DNA of 12,496 nt from Balneolales bacterium (GCA_007127695.1 SKYW01000194.1:1-12496), one strand, 5' to 3'. Positions 1-8,889 are shown, counted from the stretch's first letter. Numbers and translations: made by a program. Notes: generated by a model from the letters alone, not told the origin.

Positions 1-1770
1 CGGATTGTCGATAGTGAATATATGGACAAATCCCCTGTTGAAGGAATTGATGGCAAGCAGGTTTCCGTCCGCGCTGATCGACATCTGCATAACGCCAGAC
101 ACCAGGTCCGTGAGCGGGTAGCTCGTCCGGGTTTCCAGATCCATTTCATAGACATTTGGAATGCCGTTTTGGTCGGAAACATAGATGAGGCGGCCATCCT
201 GTGTCATTATGGGCCGGGACTCATTCCATGTCGGGGTGCTTGTCAGACGCGTGGCACGATTGGACCCAAGCCGGAGCATGTAAATATCACTCTGGTTGAT
301 ATTGGGATTCAGCAGTACATTGTAATTTGTTCGGAACGTATTGACTTGGGTGTGCGGTCCCCGGTCCGACGCAAAAAGTATGTAATCCGAGTCATTGGAC
401 CATGCGGGATCCCAGTCGCTGAACACGTCATTAGTGGCACTGATGAAGTCGCCGTTTTCCAGATGATATACATAGATGTTGGTAAGAGGTCCGGCGTTGC
501 CCTGGAAAGCGATCTTCTTGCCGTCGGGCGACCATGCTACGGATCCGATGGCATCGAGTTGCGGGAATACGATTTTCTGCACTTCCTCGGTCCGGTAGTC
601 CACTATGGCGAGGTCCACGGATCCGCCGGAACGTGTGGAAAGGGCAATCTTTCTTCCATCCGGTGACCAGCTGAGGTTTGGCCTGAGAATGTTGAGCTCT
701 TCAAAATCAACATTGTCCTCACCCCGTATCAGCGTTTTGATCCGGCTTCCGTCGCGCGCATTGAGTACGATTACGTCGAAAAAGCCACGGGCATTTGAAA
801 TCATGGCTATACGATCGCCCTGAGGCGATACCGCCGGACTGGTATTGTACGCCCGGCGAAACCGGTCTGTGGTAATAAGCCTTCCGATATCACGCAGGTC
901 TTCACGTATGGCGATTTCCGGGAAGTAGATTTTCCTGAGCCAGTCCTGGAAGCGCTCGTTGAGTTCGCTCATCGTGAGGCCCAGGGACTGTCGCAGGCCG
1001 GCTTCCACGCTTCTGGTCTGGCGGACGTTTTGAAGGATTTCCCCTATTTTTTCGCGGCCATATTCTTCGACGATAAAATTCCAGAAGGCCTGTCCGCCCC
1101 GGTAGGCCATGAATCCGCCCATTTGTTGTATCGGCGGCATCATGTTGTTCATCACGGCTTCACGGATGAACATATCGGTGTCGGTATCCCATCCAAGCGA
1201 CACGTATTCGGACAGTCCTTCCTCGAACCATAAAGGAATTATCAACTGAATGTTGTTCTGAATGATGGCCTGGATCGATCCGCCGTAATACAGATCATTG
1301 AACATGGCATGGACAAGTTCGTGGTGCAGGACCTGCCTGTAGTCCCCATAGTTGCCCATGAACGGAATGGTGATCCGGTTCTTGAACTTGTCGGTGACAC
1401 CGCCGATCCCCTGGGCGTCGACAGGCAGCGGCACGACATTGGTCTGGCTGAAGTCCGTGTGCGAGTCGTAGATGATCACTGAGATCCGGTCATTGAGCTG
1501 GTGTCGGAAATCGCGCTGCAACTGTGCGTAGGCCGCTTCCAGGCTTTTGGCCGTAAACTCGGCCAGATAATAGTTCTTTGATTCGTAATAGTAGACATCA
1601 AAGTGTTCGGACTGGATGAATCGCCAGTCAAACTGTGAGTACTGCACCCGGTTTTTCCCAAAGCCGAAATACTGTGCATGAGATTCGGGTACAGTGAGCG
1701 CACCGCCAATCAGCAGGATGCATACCGCAGCAAGCATGCGGACAAAAGAGAATTGACTTGTTGAATTCAT
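1..1770 (-). CDS. Secreted metallopeptidase-like (peptidase MA type) protein with TolB-like PD40 beta-propeller, C-terminus cut by window edge
   Basis: The frame is open for 590 codons from ATG at 1768-1770 to base 1, so the 3' end is missing. Residues 1-32 form a clear signal peptide: Arg11, a hydrophobic core at about 12-27, and a likely cleavage after SHA (32). Residues about 50-290 resemble the peptidase MA-like gluzincin family. HELVH lies at 150-154, and WFEEGLSEY follows about 30 residues later, with Glu183/184 as the probable third zinc ligand. From about 305 onward there are at least six PD40/WD40-like blades, marked by SPQGDRIA (315), SPDGRKIA (369), SPDGKKIA (414), SNDSDYILF (458) and two weaker copies near 525 and 568. 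Related proteins are often labelled 'biopolymer transporter Tol' or TolB-like. Export to the periplasm or outer membrane is inferred from the signal peptide. Whether the site is catalytic, and what follows the propeller, cannot be seen. No Shine-Dalgarno precedes the start, which is chosen for the signal peptide. The gene lies 75 nt downstream of rnr. Confidence 0.85.
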   Translation of the reverse strand, partial: MNSTSQFSFVRMLAAVCILLIGGALTVPESHAQYFGFGKNRVQYSQFDWRFIQSEHFDVYYYESKNYYLAEFTAKSLEAAYAQLQRDFRHQLNDRISVIIYDSHTDFSQTNVVPLPVDAQGIGGVTDKFKNRITIPFMGNYGDYRQVLHHELVHAMFNDLYYGGSIQAIIQNNIQLIIPLWFEEGLSEYVSLGWDTDTDMFIREAVMNNMMPPIQQMGGFMAYRGGQAFWNFIVEEYGREKIGEILQNVRQTRSVEAGLRQSLGLTMSELNERFQDWLRKIYFPEIAIREDLRDIGRLITTDRFRRAYNTSPAVSPQGDRIAMISNARGFFDVIVLNARDGSRIKTLIRGEDNVDFEELNILRPNLSWSPDGRKIALSTRSGGSVDLAIVDYRTEEVQKIVFPQLDAIGSVAWSPDGKKIAFQGNAGPLTNIYVYHLENGDFISATNDVFSDWDPAWSNDSDYILFASDRGPHTQVNTFRTNYNVLLNPNINQSDIYMLRLGSNRATRLTSTPTWNESRPIMTQDGRLIYVSDQNGIPNVYEMDLETRTSYPLTDLVSGVMQMSISADGNLLAINSFNRGFVHIFTIDNP

Positions 1771-1845
1771 CTCAATTTTTTCGGTTTAAAGTAATATTAC
1801 AACATCACTGAATACGGGTAAAAAGTTCCGTCAAACAGGGCGTGA
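1771..1845 (-). promoter_or_regulatory. rnr-to-propeller intergenic region with 10-bp palindrome
   Basis: This 75-nt gap is much more AT-rich than the flanking genes. It holds a perfect 10-bp palindrome, GTAATATTAC, at 1791-1800, ending 21 nt upstream of the ATG of the propeller gene. It also has an A5 run (U5 in the minus transcript) at 1820-1824, without a convincing stem before it. The composition fits a promoter or operator for the propeller gene, but I cannot assign -10 and -35 boxes with confidence. Read-through from rnr is equally possible. Confidence 0.3.
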
Positions 1846-4032
1846 TTACTTTTTGCCGGACTGTTCCGGCAGGAAATCAATCTGGCGCTGTTCGATATCC
1901 GTACGGGCCACTTTCACCCTGATGTCATCACCCAGGCGATATGATTTGCCACGGCTGCGGCCCTGCAGCTGATGGCGGGCCTGTTCATAGACGTAGTAAT
2001 CATCATCAAGATCGCGTACAGCGATCATGCCTTCGCAATAACTTTCGTTCAGCAGGACAAAGAGCCCTTTTTCGGTGACGCCGCTGATCACACCATCGAA
2101 CGTATCTCCGATGTGTTCGGACATGTATTCCACCTGCTTCAGCTTGATGGAATCACGTTCCGCTATGACGGCATCGCGTTCTTTTTCGCTGCAGTGGTCG
2201 CCAAGCACGATCAGCTCCTGAAAGCTGTAACCGGGCAGACCGGCGGCATACTGCTTCAGAAGACGATGCACCACCAGATCGGGATAACGTCGGATGGGAC
2301 TGGTAAAGTGTGCGTATTCCCTGAAACCGAGGCCGTAATGTCCGATATTTTTGGGACTGTAAACGGCCTTGGCCATCGAGCGCAATACCAGCTCGTTGAT
2401 CGCATATTTCAGCGTGGTCTTGTTGGCTTGCTGAATGAGACTGTTTATCTGATCGGCAGTGACATTGCCGTCCCTGACTTGAAACTCAATGCCCAGCGGG
2501 CGTACATTTTCTCCGATATTCTTGAGTTTTTCGGGATTTGGCCGGTCGTGGACGCGGTAGAGGAACGGGTAACGTGTTTTGCCTGCTTTGTCACCATCCT
2601 TCCCCTTGTTCTGTCCATTACCCCGGCTTTTCTCCTGTTCCCGCAACCTGGTGACGTGCTCCGAAACGGTTTTGTTTGCCATCAGCATACACTCTTCCAC
2701 CAGGCGGTGCGCTGCCAGTCGCTCCTTGACATAGACACCCAGGGGCCGTCCGTGTTCATCAAGCCGGAAACGGGGCTCGGGCGTGTCCAGGTCGATAGAT
2801 CCCTGCCGGAACCGATTTTCGGTGAGCATGGCGGTCATTTTGGCAAGGGTCCGAATGGATGTCTCGTGCTCGTGTCCTTTGCCATCGATGATCTCCTGCA
2901 CTTCTTCATAGGTGAACCGCATGGAGGAATTGATCACGGTCTCCTCGATGGAATACCCAACCGCCTTGCCATCAGGGGTGATTTCCATGAAGCAGCTGTA
3001 CGCCAGCTTGTCTTCGTTGGGACGAAGGCTGCACACTCCGTTGCTCAGGCATTCCGGCAGCATGGGGATGGTCCGGTCCACCAGGTAGACACTGGTTCCG
3101 CGGTCGCGGGCTTCCTTGTCGAGGATACGTTCCTGCTGCACGTAGTAGCTTACGTCGGCGATGTGCACGCCAAGGTAGAAATTGCCGTTGTCAAGAATCG
3201 AGATGCTCAGCGCATCGTCAAAATCCTTGGCGTCATGCGGGTCAATGGTAAACACTTCCCAGTCACGGATATCCTTGCGGCGTTTGTACTCCTTTTCGGG
3301 GATGTCCAGGGCCACACTTTCCGCGAACTCCTCCACGGCGGGCGGGAACGCGGCCTGCATTTCGTTTTCAGCGAGAATGGAAAGTATCGAGGCGTTGTTG
3401 GTGCCTTTTTTGCCCAGGTTTTCCAGGACCTCGGCTTCGGGAAGCGAGCGCGGATGCAGCCAGTCCACCAGCCGGAAGGTGACTTTGTCGTTGTGCCGGG
3501 CGTTTTTGGTGTTATCAGGATGCACGAAAAACTCAACCTGAGCCGATTTCTCATCCGGTATGATCAGATAGGTGCTCTTGCCCTCCTTGTGGAATGTACC
3601 GACGAAGAACTTCTTGCCGCGTGAGATCACATCCACAATTTTTCCCTCTTCACGATCGCTTCGGGATTTCGGGAGGATGGCCACCCGGACCCGGTCTTTA
3701 TCCAGTGCCGTGCCGGTATGCTTGGACGGGATGCGGATATCCTGCTCCCTGTCCTCCACCTTGACATAGCCGGTGCCGGAACGCGTGCTTGAAAAAACGC
3801 CCTCGACCACGTTGCCGTCCTGGCGCGCGTCGGCTATGCGATAGGTACCGTTCTGCTCGTCGATCTTATTGCTCTTGAGCAAGCGTTTAAGTGCCTTGTT
3901 GAACCGTTCATCCCCTTTATTAGGCGGCAGTTTGAAGGCTCTGCGGAGCGTGTCGCGTGCGACCCAGCTTTCGGAGTGGCGCTCCAGCAGTTCCATGATG
4001 ATATCTTCGAGTTGAATTTTCTTTTTTTTCAT
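1846..4032 (-). CDS. rnr: Ribonuclease R (RNB-family 3'-5' exoribonuclease)
   Basis: RNase R degrades structured RNA processively from the 3' end and takes part in mRNA and rRNA decay and in turnover of non-stop mRNA. The 728 residues show the full family order. An N-terminal winged-helix-like segment (about 8-70) is followed by two cold-shock OB domains (about 75-120 and 130-192). The RNB domain (about 245-595) carries the catalytic acidic cluster IDPHDAKDFDD, with Asp264, 267, 270, 272 and 273. It ends with HFTSPIRRYPDLVVHR (575-590). An S1 domain follows (about 640-722). The C-terminus lacks the long basic tail of the E. coli enzyme. Unusual is a Lys/Gly/Gln-rich insert at about 461-487 in the RNB domain, just before the conserved PFLYRVHDRP. 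The start is the ATG opening a lysine run (MKKKK), with no Shine-Dalgarno before it. It lies 129 nt after tamB. Confidence 0.97.
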   Translation of the reverse strand: MKKKKIQLEDIIMELLERHSESWVARDTLRRAFKLPPNKGDERFNKALKRLLKSNKIDEQNGTYRIADARQDGNVVEGVFSSTRSGTGYVKVEDREQDIRIPSKHTGTALDKDRVRVAILPKSRSDREEGKIVDVISRGKKFFVGTFHKEGKSTYLIIPDEKSAQVEFFVHPDNTKNARHNDKVTFRLVDWLHPRSLPEAEVLENLGKKGTNNASILSILAENEMQAAFPPAVEEFAESVALDIPEKEYKRRKDIRDWEVFTIDPHDAKDFDDALSISILDNGNFYLGVHIADVSYYVQQERILDKEARDRGTSVYLVDRTIPMLPECLSNGVCSLRPNEDKLAYSCFMEITPDGKAVGYSIEETVINSSMRFTYEEVQEIIDGKGHEHETSIRTLAKMTAMLTENRFRQGSIDLDTPEPRFRLDEHGRPLGVYVKERLAAHRLVEECMLMANKTVSEHVTRLREQEKSRGNGQNKGKDGDKAGKTRYPFLYRVHDRPNPEKLKNIGENVRPLGIEFQVRDGNVTADQINSLIQQANKTTLKYAINELVLRSMAKAVYSPKNIGHYGLGFREYAHFTSPIRRYPDLVVHRLLKQYAAGLPGYSFQELIVLGDHCSEKERDAVIAERDSIKLKQVEYMSEHIGDTFDGVISGVTEKGLFVLLNESYCEGMIAVRDLDDDYYVYEQARHQLQGRSRGKSYRLGDDIRVKVARTDIEQRQIDFLPEQSGKK
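1854..1871 (-). other. Stem-loop over the last codons of rnr
   Basis: TGCCGGA and TCCGGCA form a perfect 7-bp stem with a 4-nt loop. It covers the codons for the last residues of RNase R and ends 5 nt before the stop codon. In the minus transcript the stem is followed by AAAAAGUAA rather than a U-run, so it does not look like an intrinsic terminator. It could act in 3'-end stabilisation or simply reflect codon choice. Confidence 0.4.
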
Positions 4033-4161
4033 TGCGTATGTAAAGTCAAATATGTTCGTGCAGCTCTTTCAGATGATTCCGGAAGTGCAAAATGCTTGTA
4101 AGTAAATGCTGGTAATGGAACAAGCAGGAAACCGGAATCATTCTTGTCATGCCTGTAAATT
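4033..4161 (-). promoter_or_regulatory. tamB-to-rnr intergenic region
   Basis: This 129-nt gap separates the tamB stop from the rnr ATG and is the largest non-coding stretch among the minus-strand genes. Most of it is occupied by a nested inverted repeat (4073-4141). Past the repeat, towards rnr, lies an AT-rich 40-nt leader. A TTGACT-like hexamer sits too close to the ATG to serve as a -35 box, and no Shine-Dalgarno is seen. A promoter or leader control for rnr is plausible but not demonstrated. Confidence 0.4.
4073..4141 (-). repeat. Nested inverted repeat (two-tier stem-loop) between tamB and rnr
   Basis: The outer arms are perfect 10-mers: ATGATTCCGG at 4073-4082 and CCGGAATCAT at 4132-4141. 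Inside them is a second perfect 7-bp pair, TGCTTGT at 4093-4099 and ACAAGCA at 4120-4126, closing a 20-nt loop. Internal loops of 10 and 5 nt separate the two stems. No U-run follows on the minus transcript, so it is not a canonical intrinsic terminator. It starts 20 nt after the tamB stop and ends 40 nt before the rnr start. It could separate or attenuate tamB and rnr expression, protect an RNA end, or be a dispersed genomic repeat. Confidence 0.55.
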
Positions 4162-7100
4162 TTATTCTTCCCACTGAAGAGGCGGTTCGTTGCCGGGTAC
4201 TTCCTCCCGGATGCCGAATATGCCATTGGCCTCCGCCGCGACCTGGTCTTCGGATTCGCCATCTTCACCGGCAGTCGGATCACCCGCAGGTTCTGATTCA
4301 CTGCTTCCCAGTAGTCCGAAAACTGTGGTTACGTTACGCCAGACACGGTTCCCAAGCTCCTTCCAGGAGTTGAAACGGAATTGCGCCTCCAGTCCAAGTC
4401 CGTTGACGTTCTCGACATCGGCCTGGGTGCCGAGTATGGACATGAGCATGGGATCTTTCCTGTGGAATACTTCGACGGAGAGGTTCGGATTGATGCGGTA
4501 GGTGGCGCCAAGGTCGCCGATATTAGCATCTTCACCGCCCACTTCACCTTCACGCCGAAGGACCAGCCGGTCATCGAACAGACGAAGCGCTATGGCCAGA
4601 TCGGCCTGATCGAAACCGAGAAGGTTCAGGTCCACATCCACGTTCAGAAGGTTGTCACTCAGCATGGTATTGATCTGGCTGGACAGGAGCTGGCTGATGC
4701 CCACCTGTCCGGCCCGGGCCTGGAGCGTGGTGCCCAGTTCCTGGGTCTGTGTATCGCCCACGAGAGCTCCGGAGATGAAACCTCCGGTAAACAGAAGGCT
4801 TGTGGCCTGGATCAGTTTCTGTTCTTCGCTGTTGAGCAGGTTGAGGACCGTGGCGTTCTGCGTGGCATCAATGGCGTTAGGGAACTCGAAGTAGAAATCG
4901 TTTTCTATGTTGTCAAGGGGACCTGTGATGCGAAGCAGCAGTTCAACGGGGACCCGGTTGGTCTGGTCTACCGCCGCCCCAAGGAGCGGAGCAATATTTG
5001 GCCGGGACCGGTAGACCGCGGTGATATCCAGCAGGGCGTTTGTCGGGTCTCCTTCCAGACGGATGGTTCCACCTTCACGGAGGACGAACCTGCGCGTGAG
5101 AATATCGCCGCCGACGAACAGATAGTCTCCACTGCTGATGTTGAAATTCCCGAATATCTGCAGGTCCTCGTCCTCCAGCGTGATGCGTACGCGTCCGCTT
5201 CCCTGCGCGTTGACGATTTCACCGGTCACCGGATCGAATATGAGCTGAACCGTGGAGTTGGGACCGGCAATGAACTGGAGGTCCATGCGGAACACTTCCA
5301 TGAATGTACGGTCAATCTGACGCAAAATGGCGGGGTCGGTGGTAACTTCCCGGCGGAAGTCCACCTCGCCAAAATCCTTCACAAACCGTATGAACCGGCC
5401 CTGGGCATCATCGCCGGATTGATCCACAAGCGGCAGGGACAGGCGCGACTGTCTGGTGGTTGTTACAGGTTCGATCGTTCGCACGAACGGGGATATGTTG
5501 GATCCGCTGATATTGACAACACCTGTGCCGGAAACCCTGCCATAAAATGGAACCTCCGGTCCGTCACTGTTGTCCATAAACCGGAGATTGCGCATATCCA
5601 GGGTAATATCCATGAACTTTTCGGGCTGGAAGTCATTGAAGTCATAATAACCGGTGATCGTCCCCCTTCCCCTTGCAACATCGCGTGCGTTGAGCTGGTG
5701 GATGATCACTCCGTCATGACGGTTCACCGACACGCGGCCATCAAGGTAGTAAAGCGGTTCCAGGAATACGGGAATCGCCTCTGATTCGAGGATTTCAAAG
5801 TCGCCGTGGAAATCGAAATCCCTAGAGTTGCCGGTGATATAACCGGTTCCTGTGGCCCTTCCCTCGATGGATTCAAAGATGCTTTCCATGAGATGGCGCA
5901 GCACCCATGTGTCCAGTTCCTTAGCATCTATATCAAAATAGTAGAGCGAATCAACCGGTTCGTTTACGTCGGGTGCCCGGAACCAGCCCGTTGCAGTGAC
6001 GTGTTGCCGCCTGCCATTGTTGCGTTCGATATAGTCGGCATACTTCTGCTCATCGGTAATGACAAGCAGATCTGTGTCGAACCGGTCTTCAGTGGCGTTA
6101 TAACTGCTGTTAAGACTCACATCACCTATAACGCGATTGCTCAGCGAAAGGCGTTCCACAGTGAGTCTTCCGTGGAACAGCGGATTTACGGCCAGGTTCT
6201 TCGTTACAAAGTCACCATCCAGCAGCCCCTGGAATGAGACTCTGCCATCTATCATCTCAGAAATACGCTGCAGGTCGACATTGTCAAACCTGTACTGTAC
6301 CGAATCTTCGGGATCGCTGCTGAAGGTGCCATCCACAAAAATCCGGTCATTGCCGCTCAGGGCCAGTAAATCCTCGACATGCAGTTTGCCGTCCCGCGAA
6401 TAGCGGAACAGCGGGCGGCCTTCGGTGACCCAAAGATAACGCTGGTTGCCAAGCACGAAGCTCTCGATACCGAAAGAGAGTTCTTCAGCTCCGAGTCTTC
6501 CGGTGAAGTCAGCGGCTAAACGCACTTCATTTGCAAACTGTGCGATACGGCCGCGACTGGTGACCTCTCCGGAATCAAATGCGAGGATCCATGATAAACT
6601 GTCCACATCCTGCCCCATGAAATGAAGCTGCCCGACTCGCAGATCAAGATCCAGTTCCATGGCATCGTGCAGCGGCAGGTCGTGATGGAAACCGGCGGTA
6701 AGTGAAATGTCGGAGCGATTTATGGAGAATCCATTCCAGGTTGTGGAATCATCGAGCCATTCCGAACGGATCAGAAGTTTTTCATTGTCGGCGTGCACAT
6801 CCATCTCAAGCTGCAGTCTGGATGTGATCTCGGGGAAACGGGGAATGTAAGCACGCAGCAGCGGCAGGTTTTTGATTTCAAAGAAGATATCGGCCTTGAT
6901 GAGATCGTCATCTGATGCCTTGTAAGCGACAGGCTTTTCTTCCGTCTGAAACAGGATTTCCTCATTGAATCTTTGCACAAGATGGTCGCTCCACTGCCGG
7001 AAAAGTGGGGGTATGGATGGGATGAGGATATCACCCTCCATGACGAGATCAGCAACCGAACTGGTCAGCCGCACCGAACGTGTTGTCGATTCGGGGTGAT

Positions 7101-8889
7101 TCATGTCCAGATACAGCTGATGCGACCCGAGGTCAGAGCCATTGATTCTTGAGGGAAACACATCCATGATGATACGTCCGTACCATTCACTCAGATCGCG
7201 GCCGTGCCAGTTGATATCATAACTCATGTTCCATTCAGATTCGGGGAGCGCGGTGTTTTCCATGACGGTGTTCATGTCAAAACCGGAAGAACTGCCCCTC
7301 ATGAGAATGTGCGGCCATTCACCCTGAAGGTTGACGGATCCCCTGCCATCAATGTAATCTGCGCCCTGGTAGTAGCCGAATTCATGTGTGATGATCCGGT
7401 CTGCATAAACCAGGTCCAGGTGCATGTCCGGGATGTGGAATCCGGCCAGGCGGGATTCAAAAAAGTCTACGTCCAGTGATATGCGCGTTGATCCATCCAG
7501 CAGGTTTTCTGCAGTGAGAATCATTTCGGTATTGACGTGGCCGGGAAATGATTCGAGACCTTTCCAGGAGGCGGGATTTATGTCGCTCCCGTAGAGGGAA
7601 AGCTCCAGGGTCAGCGGTGGTGCCAGGTCCAGGGTGCCTCCGGCTCTGAAGGATCCTTCAGGCAGCTCCATGTCAAGGTCGACATACAGGGTGTCGGTAT
7701 TCCCGCGGATGCTCCCGATGCCTGAGAGGGCCTGCCAGTCACGAATGGGCAGGTCGGTAATCTGGGGGATGAATTCGGCGAGATCCGGATCATGCAGCTG
7801 GATGTCCCTGAAATCGACCTTATAGATCAGGTTTGCCGGATCGTGGAAATTTTCGAAGTTGGCGTCGAAACGGAATCCGGTATCTCCGGCATGGAGGTCG
7901 GCATTCCGGATGGTCATCACCGTGTCGGAGCCTGATGCGTCTAACGATGTGAGAAGTCCCGGAAACCCGGCTGGAAAGTCCATGCCAGTGAATGCAAGTT
8001 CTTCAGGGGCGAGAAATGCTTCATTCAGATTGATGGACCAGGTGGCATCACGGAATTGTCGGGTACGCTCCGCGGCGAACAGGTTGATGCCATCGAATTC
8101 CATATTCCAATCCAGGTGGGAGCTGCCCAGGCGCATTCTCATCACATTGAACTCAAGATATCTGCTGTCGTTATAAATCTGGCCGGAGAGTGTGAATTCG
8201 CGGTGATCAAAATCCTCAAGTATCAATGTCAGATAGGAGATGTCCAGATAGCGTTGGTCTCTTGATATTTCAAGGAACATCTCGGTATTGATCTGTTCCA
8301 CAAGGAAGGGCTCGGACAGATAACGACTCTGCGTACCATCAGGAAGGTTTTCCAGGTGGAGCGTTCCATCCTCTATCTGAACGAAGGGGGCGTAGATTTC
8401 AAGGCTTCGGAATGGCCGGGTAAACGAGACGCGTTGAGAATCATCCTGTCGCGATTCGGACATGCGCTCGTCCGGGATCCGGTTGAATACATTGCCCAGC
8501 GTATAGGCACCCTGCTCATCTGTCCGGAGATAGACCGTCGGCTTTTGCAGTGCCAGGTCATTGATGACGAGGCTGCTCCGCAGGAGTGCGAACAGGTCGG
8601 CCTGCAGGCGGAGATTGTCCATAGTCACAATGGTGCGATTTTCATGTTCCAGGACAAGATCACGGAGTTCCATTTGGAGCGGCAGGAAACCGCCTATCTC
8701 ACCGATATGAAGTGTACCCTCGAAATTATTGTTAAACCATGTTTCGGCGCGTTCGGTCAGGTAGTTCCTGGCAGGTTCTGTCTGGAGCATCAGGAAAATA
8801 GCTCCGGCAAAAAAGATGACGGTTGCCACGAGGACCAGGATGCTGCTCCAGAATATGCGCCAGGTGATATAGAGGATACGGTAAAACAA
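4162..8889 (-). CDS. tamB: TamB-family translocation/assembly module protein (DUF490)
   Basis: TamB-like proteins are inner-membrane-anchored, AsmA-like proteins. They span the periplasm as a long beta-rich groove and are linked to outer-membrane protein assembly and phospholipid transport. This 1575-residue protein has one N-terminal membrane segment (about 12-34) and no other. A long beta-rich middle follows, and then the conserved TamB C-terminal domain (about 1170-1508) with SGDYLFVGGDIL and GGTIRLEGDPTNALLDI. The domain ends in a strand near GLGLEAQFRF (1497-1506). After it come a short hydrophobic stretch and a 47-residue Glu/Asp/Gly/Pro-rich tail, which is unusual. The start is TTG at 8887-8889. 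An in-frame stop at 8905-8907 leaves no upstream ATG or GTG, and the next Met (about 33) would remove most of the anchor. It begins 10 nt after aroB stops, so translational coupling is likely. No TamA/BamA partner is in the window. Confidence 0.93.
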   Translation of the reverse strand: MFYRILYITWRIFWSSILVLVATVIFFAGAIFLMLQTEPARNYLTERAETWFNNNFEGTLHIGEIGGFLPLQMELRDLVLEHENRTIVTMDNLRLQADLFALLRSSLVINDLALQKPTVYLRTDEQGAYTLGNVFNRIPDERMSESRQDDSQRVSFTRPFRSLEIYAPFVQIEDGTLHLENLPDGTQSRYLSEPFLVEQINTEMFLEISRDQRYLDISYLTLILEDFDHREFTLSGQIYNDSRYLEFNVMRMRLGSSHLDWNMEFDGINLFAAERTRQFRDATWSINLNEAFLAPEELAFTGMDFPAGFPGLLTSLDASGSDTVMTIRNADLHAGDTGFRFDANFENFHDPANLIYKVDFRDIQLHDPDLAEFIPQITDLPIRDWQALSGIGSIRGNTDTLYVDLDMELPEGSFRAGGTLDLAPPLTLELSLYGSDINPASWKGLESFPGHVNTEMILTAENLLDGSTRISLDVDFFESRLAGFHIPDMHLDLVYADRIITHEFGYYQGADYIDGRGSVNLQGEWPHILMRGSSSGFDMNTVMENTALPESEWNMSYDINWHGRDLSEWYGRIIMDVFPSRINGSDLGSHQLYLDMNHPESTTRSVRLTSSVADLVMEGDILIPSIPPLFRQWSDHLVQRFNEEILFQTEEKPVAYKASDDDLIKADIFFEIKNLPLLRAYIPRFPEITSRLQLEMDVHADNEKLLIRSEWLDDSTTWNGFSINRSDISLTAGFHHDLPLHDAMELDLDLRVGQLHFMGQDVDSLSWILAFDSGEVTSRGRIAQFANEVRLAADFTGRLGAEELSFGIESFVLGNQRYLWVTEGRPLFRYSRDGKLHVEDLLALSGNDRIFVDGTFSSDPEDSVQYRFDNVDLQRISEMIDGRVSFQGLLDGDFVTKNLAVNPLFHGRLTVERLSLSNRVIGDVSLNSSYNATEDRFDTDLLVITDEQKYADYIERNNGRRQHVTATGWFRAPDVNEPVDSLYYFDIDAKELDTWVLRHLMESIFESIEGRATGTGYITGNSRDFDFHGDFEILESEAIPVFLEPLYYLDGRVSVNRHDGVIIHQLNARDVARGRGTITGYYDFNDFQPEKFMDITLDMRNLRFMDNSDGPEVPFYGRVSGTGVVNISGSNISPFVRTIEPVTTTRQSRLSLPLVDQSGDDAQGRFIRFVKDFGEVDFRREVTTDPAILRQIDRTFMEVFRMDLQFIAGPNSTVQLIFDPVTGEIVNAQGSGRVRITLEDEDLQIFGNFNISSGDYLFVGGDILTRRFVLREGGTIRLEGDPTNALLDITAVYRSRPNIAPLLGAAVDQTNRVPVELLLRITGPLDNIENDFYFEFPNAIDATQNATVLNLLNSEEQKLIQATSLLFTGGFISGALVGDTQTQELGTTLQARAGQVGISQLLSSQINTMLSDNLLNVDVDLNLLGFDQADLAIALRLFDDRLVLRREGEVGGEDANIGDLGATYRINPNLSVEVFHRKDPMLMSILGTQADVENVNGLGLEAQFRFNSWKELGNRVWRNVTTVFGLLGSSESEPAGDPTAGEDGESEDQVAAEANGIFGIREEVPGNEPPLQWEE

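Noticed and set aside
22..666. A 214-codon plus-strand open frame opposite the propeller gene
   Set aside because: The minus strand carries regular PD40 repeats with SPDG motifs through this stretch. The plus-strand frame has no supporting motif.
1815..1860. Possible intrinsic terminator after rnr
   Set aside because: The strong 7-bp stem (1854-1871) is followed by A residues in the transcript. The U5 run at 1820-1824 has only a 3-bp stem before it, so neither part makes a proper terminator.
1972..3624. A 550-codon open frame on the plus strand opposite rnr
   Set aside because: It lies wholly antisense to a confidently identified RNase R gene. Its translation has no recognisable domain, and long antisense frames arise readily from the codon bias of such genes.
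4029..4301. A 90-codon minus-strand frame bridging tamB and rnr, overlapping the rnr start by 4 nt
   Set aside because: The ATGA-type overlap looked like a coupled small gene, but most of it is out of frame within the end of tamB. The product is basic and without a motif, and it would cross the nested hairpin.
4381..5784. A 467-codon open frame on the plus strand opposite the conserved end of tamB
   Set aside because: The minus strand here encodes the conserved TamB C-terminal domain. The antisense product shows no family features, so I treat it as a mirror of tamB codon usage.
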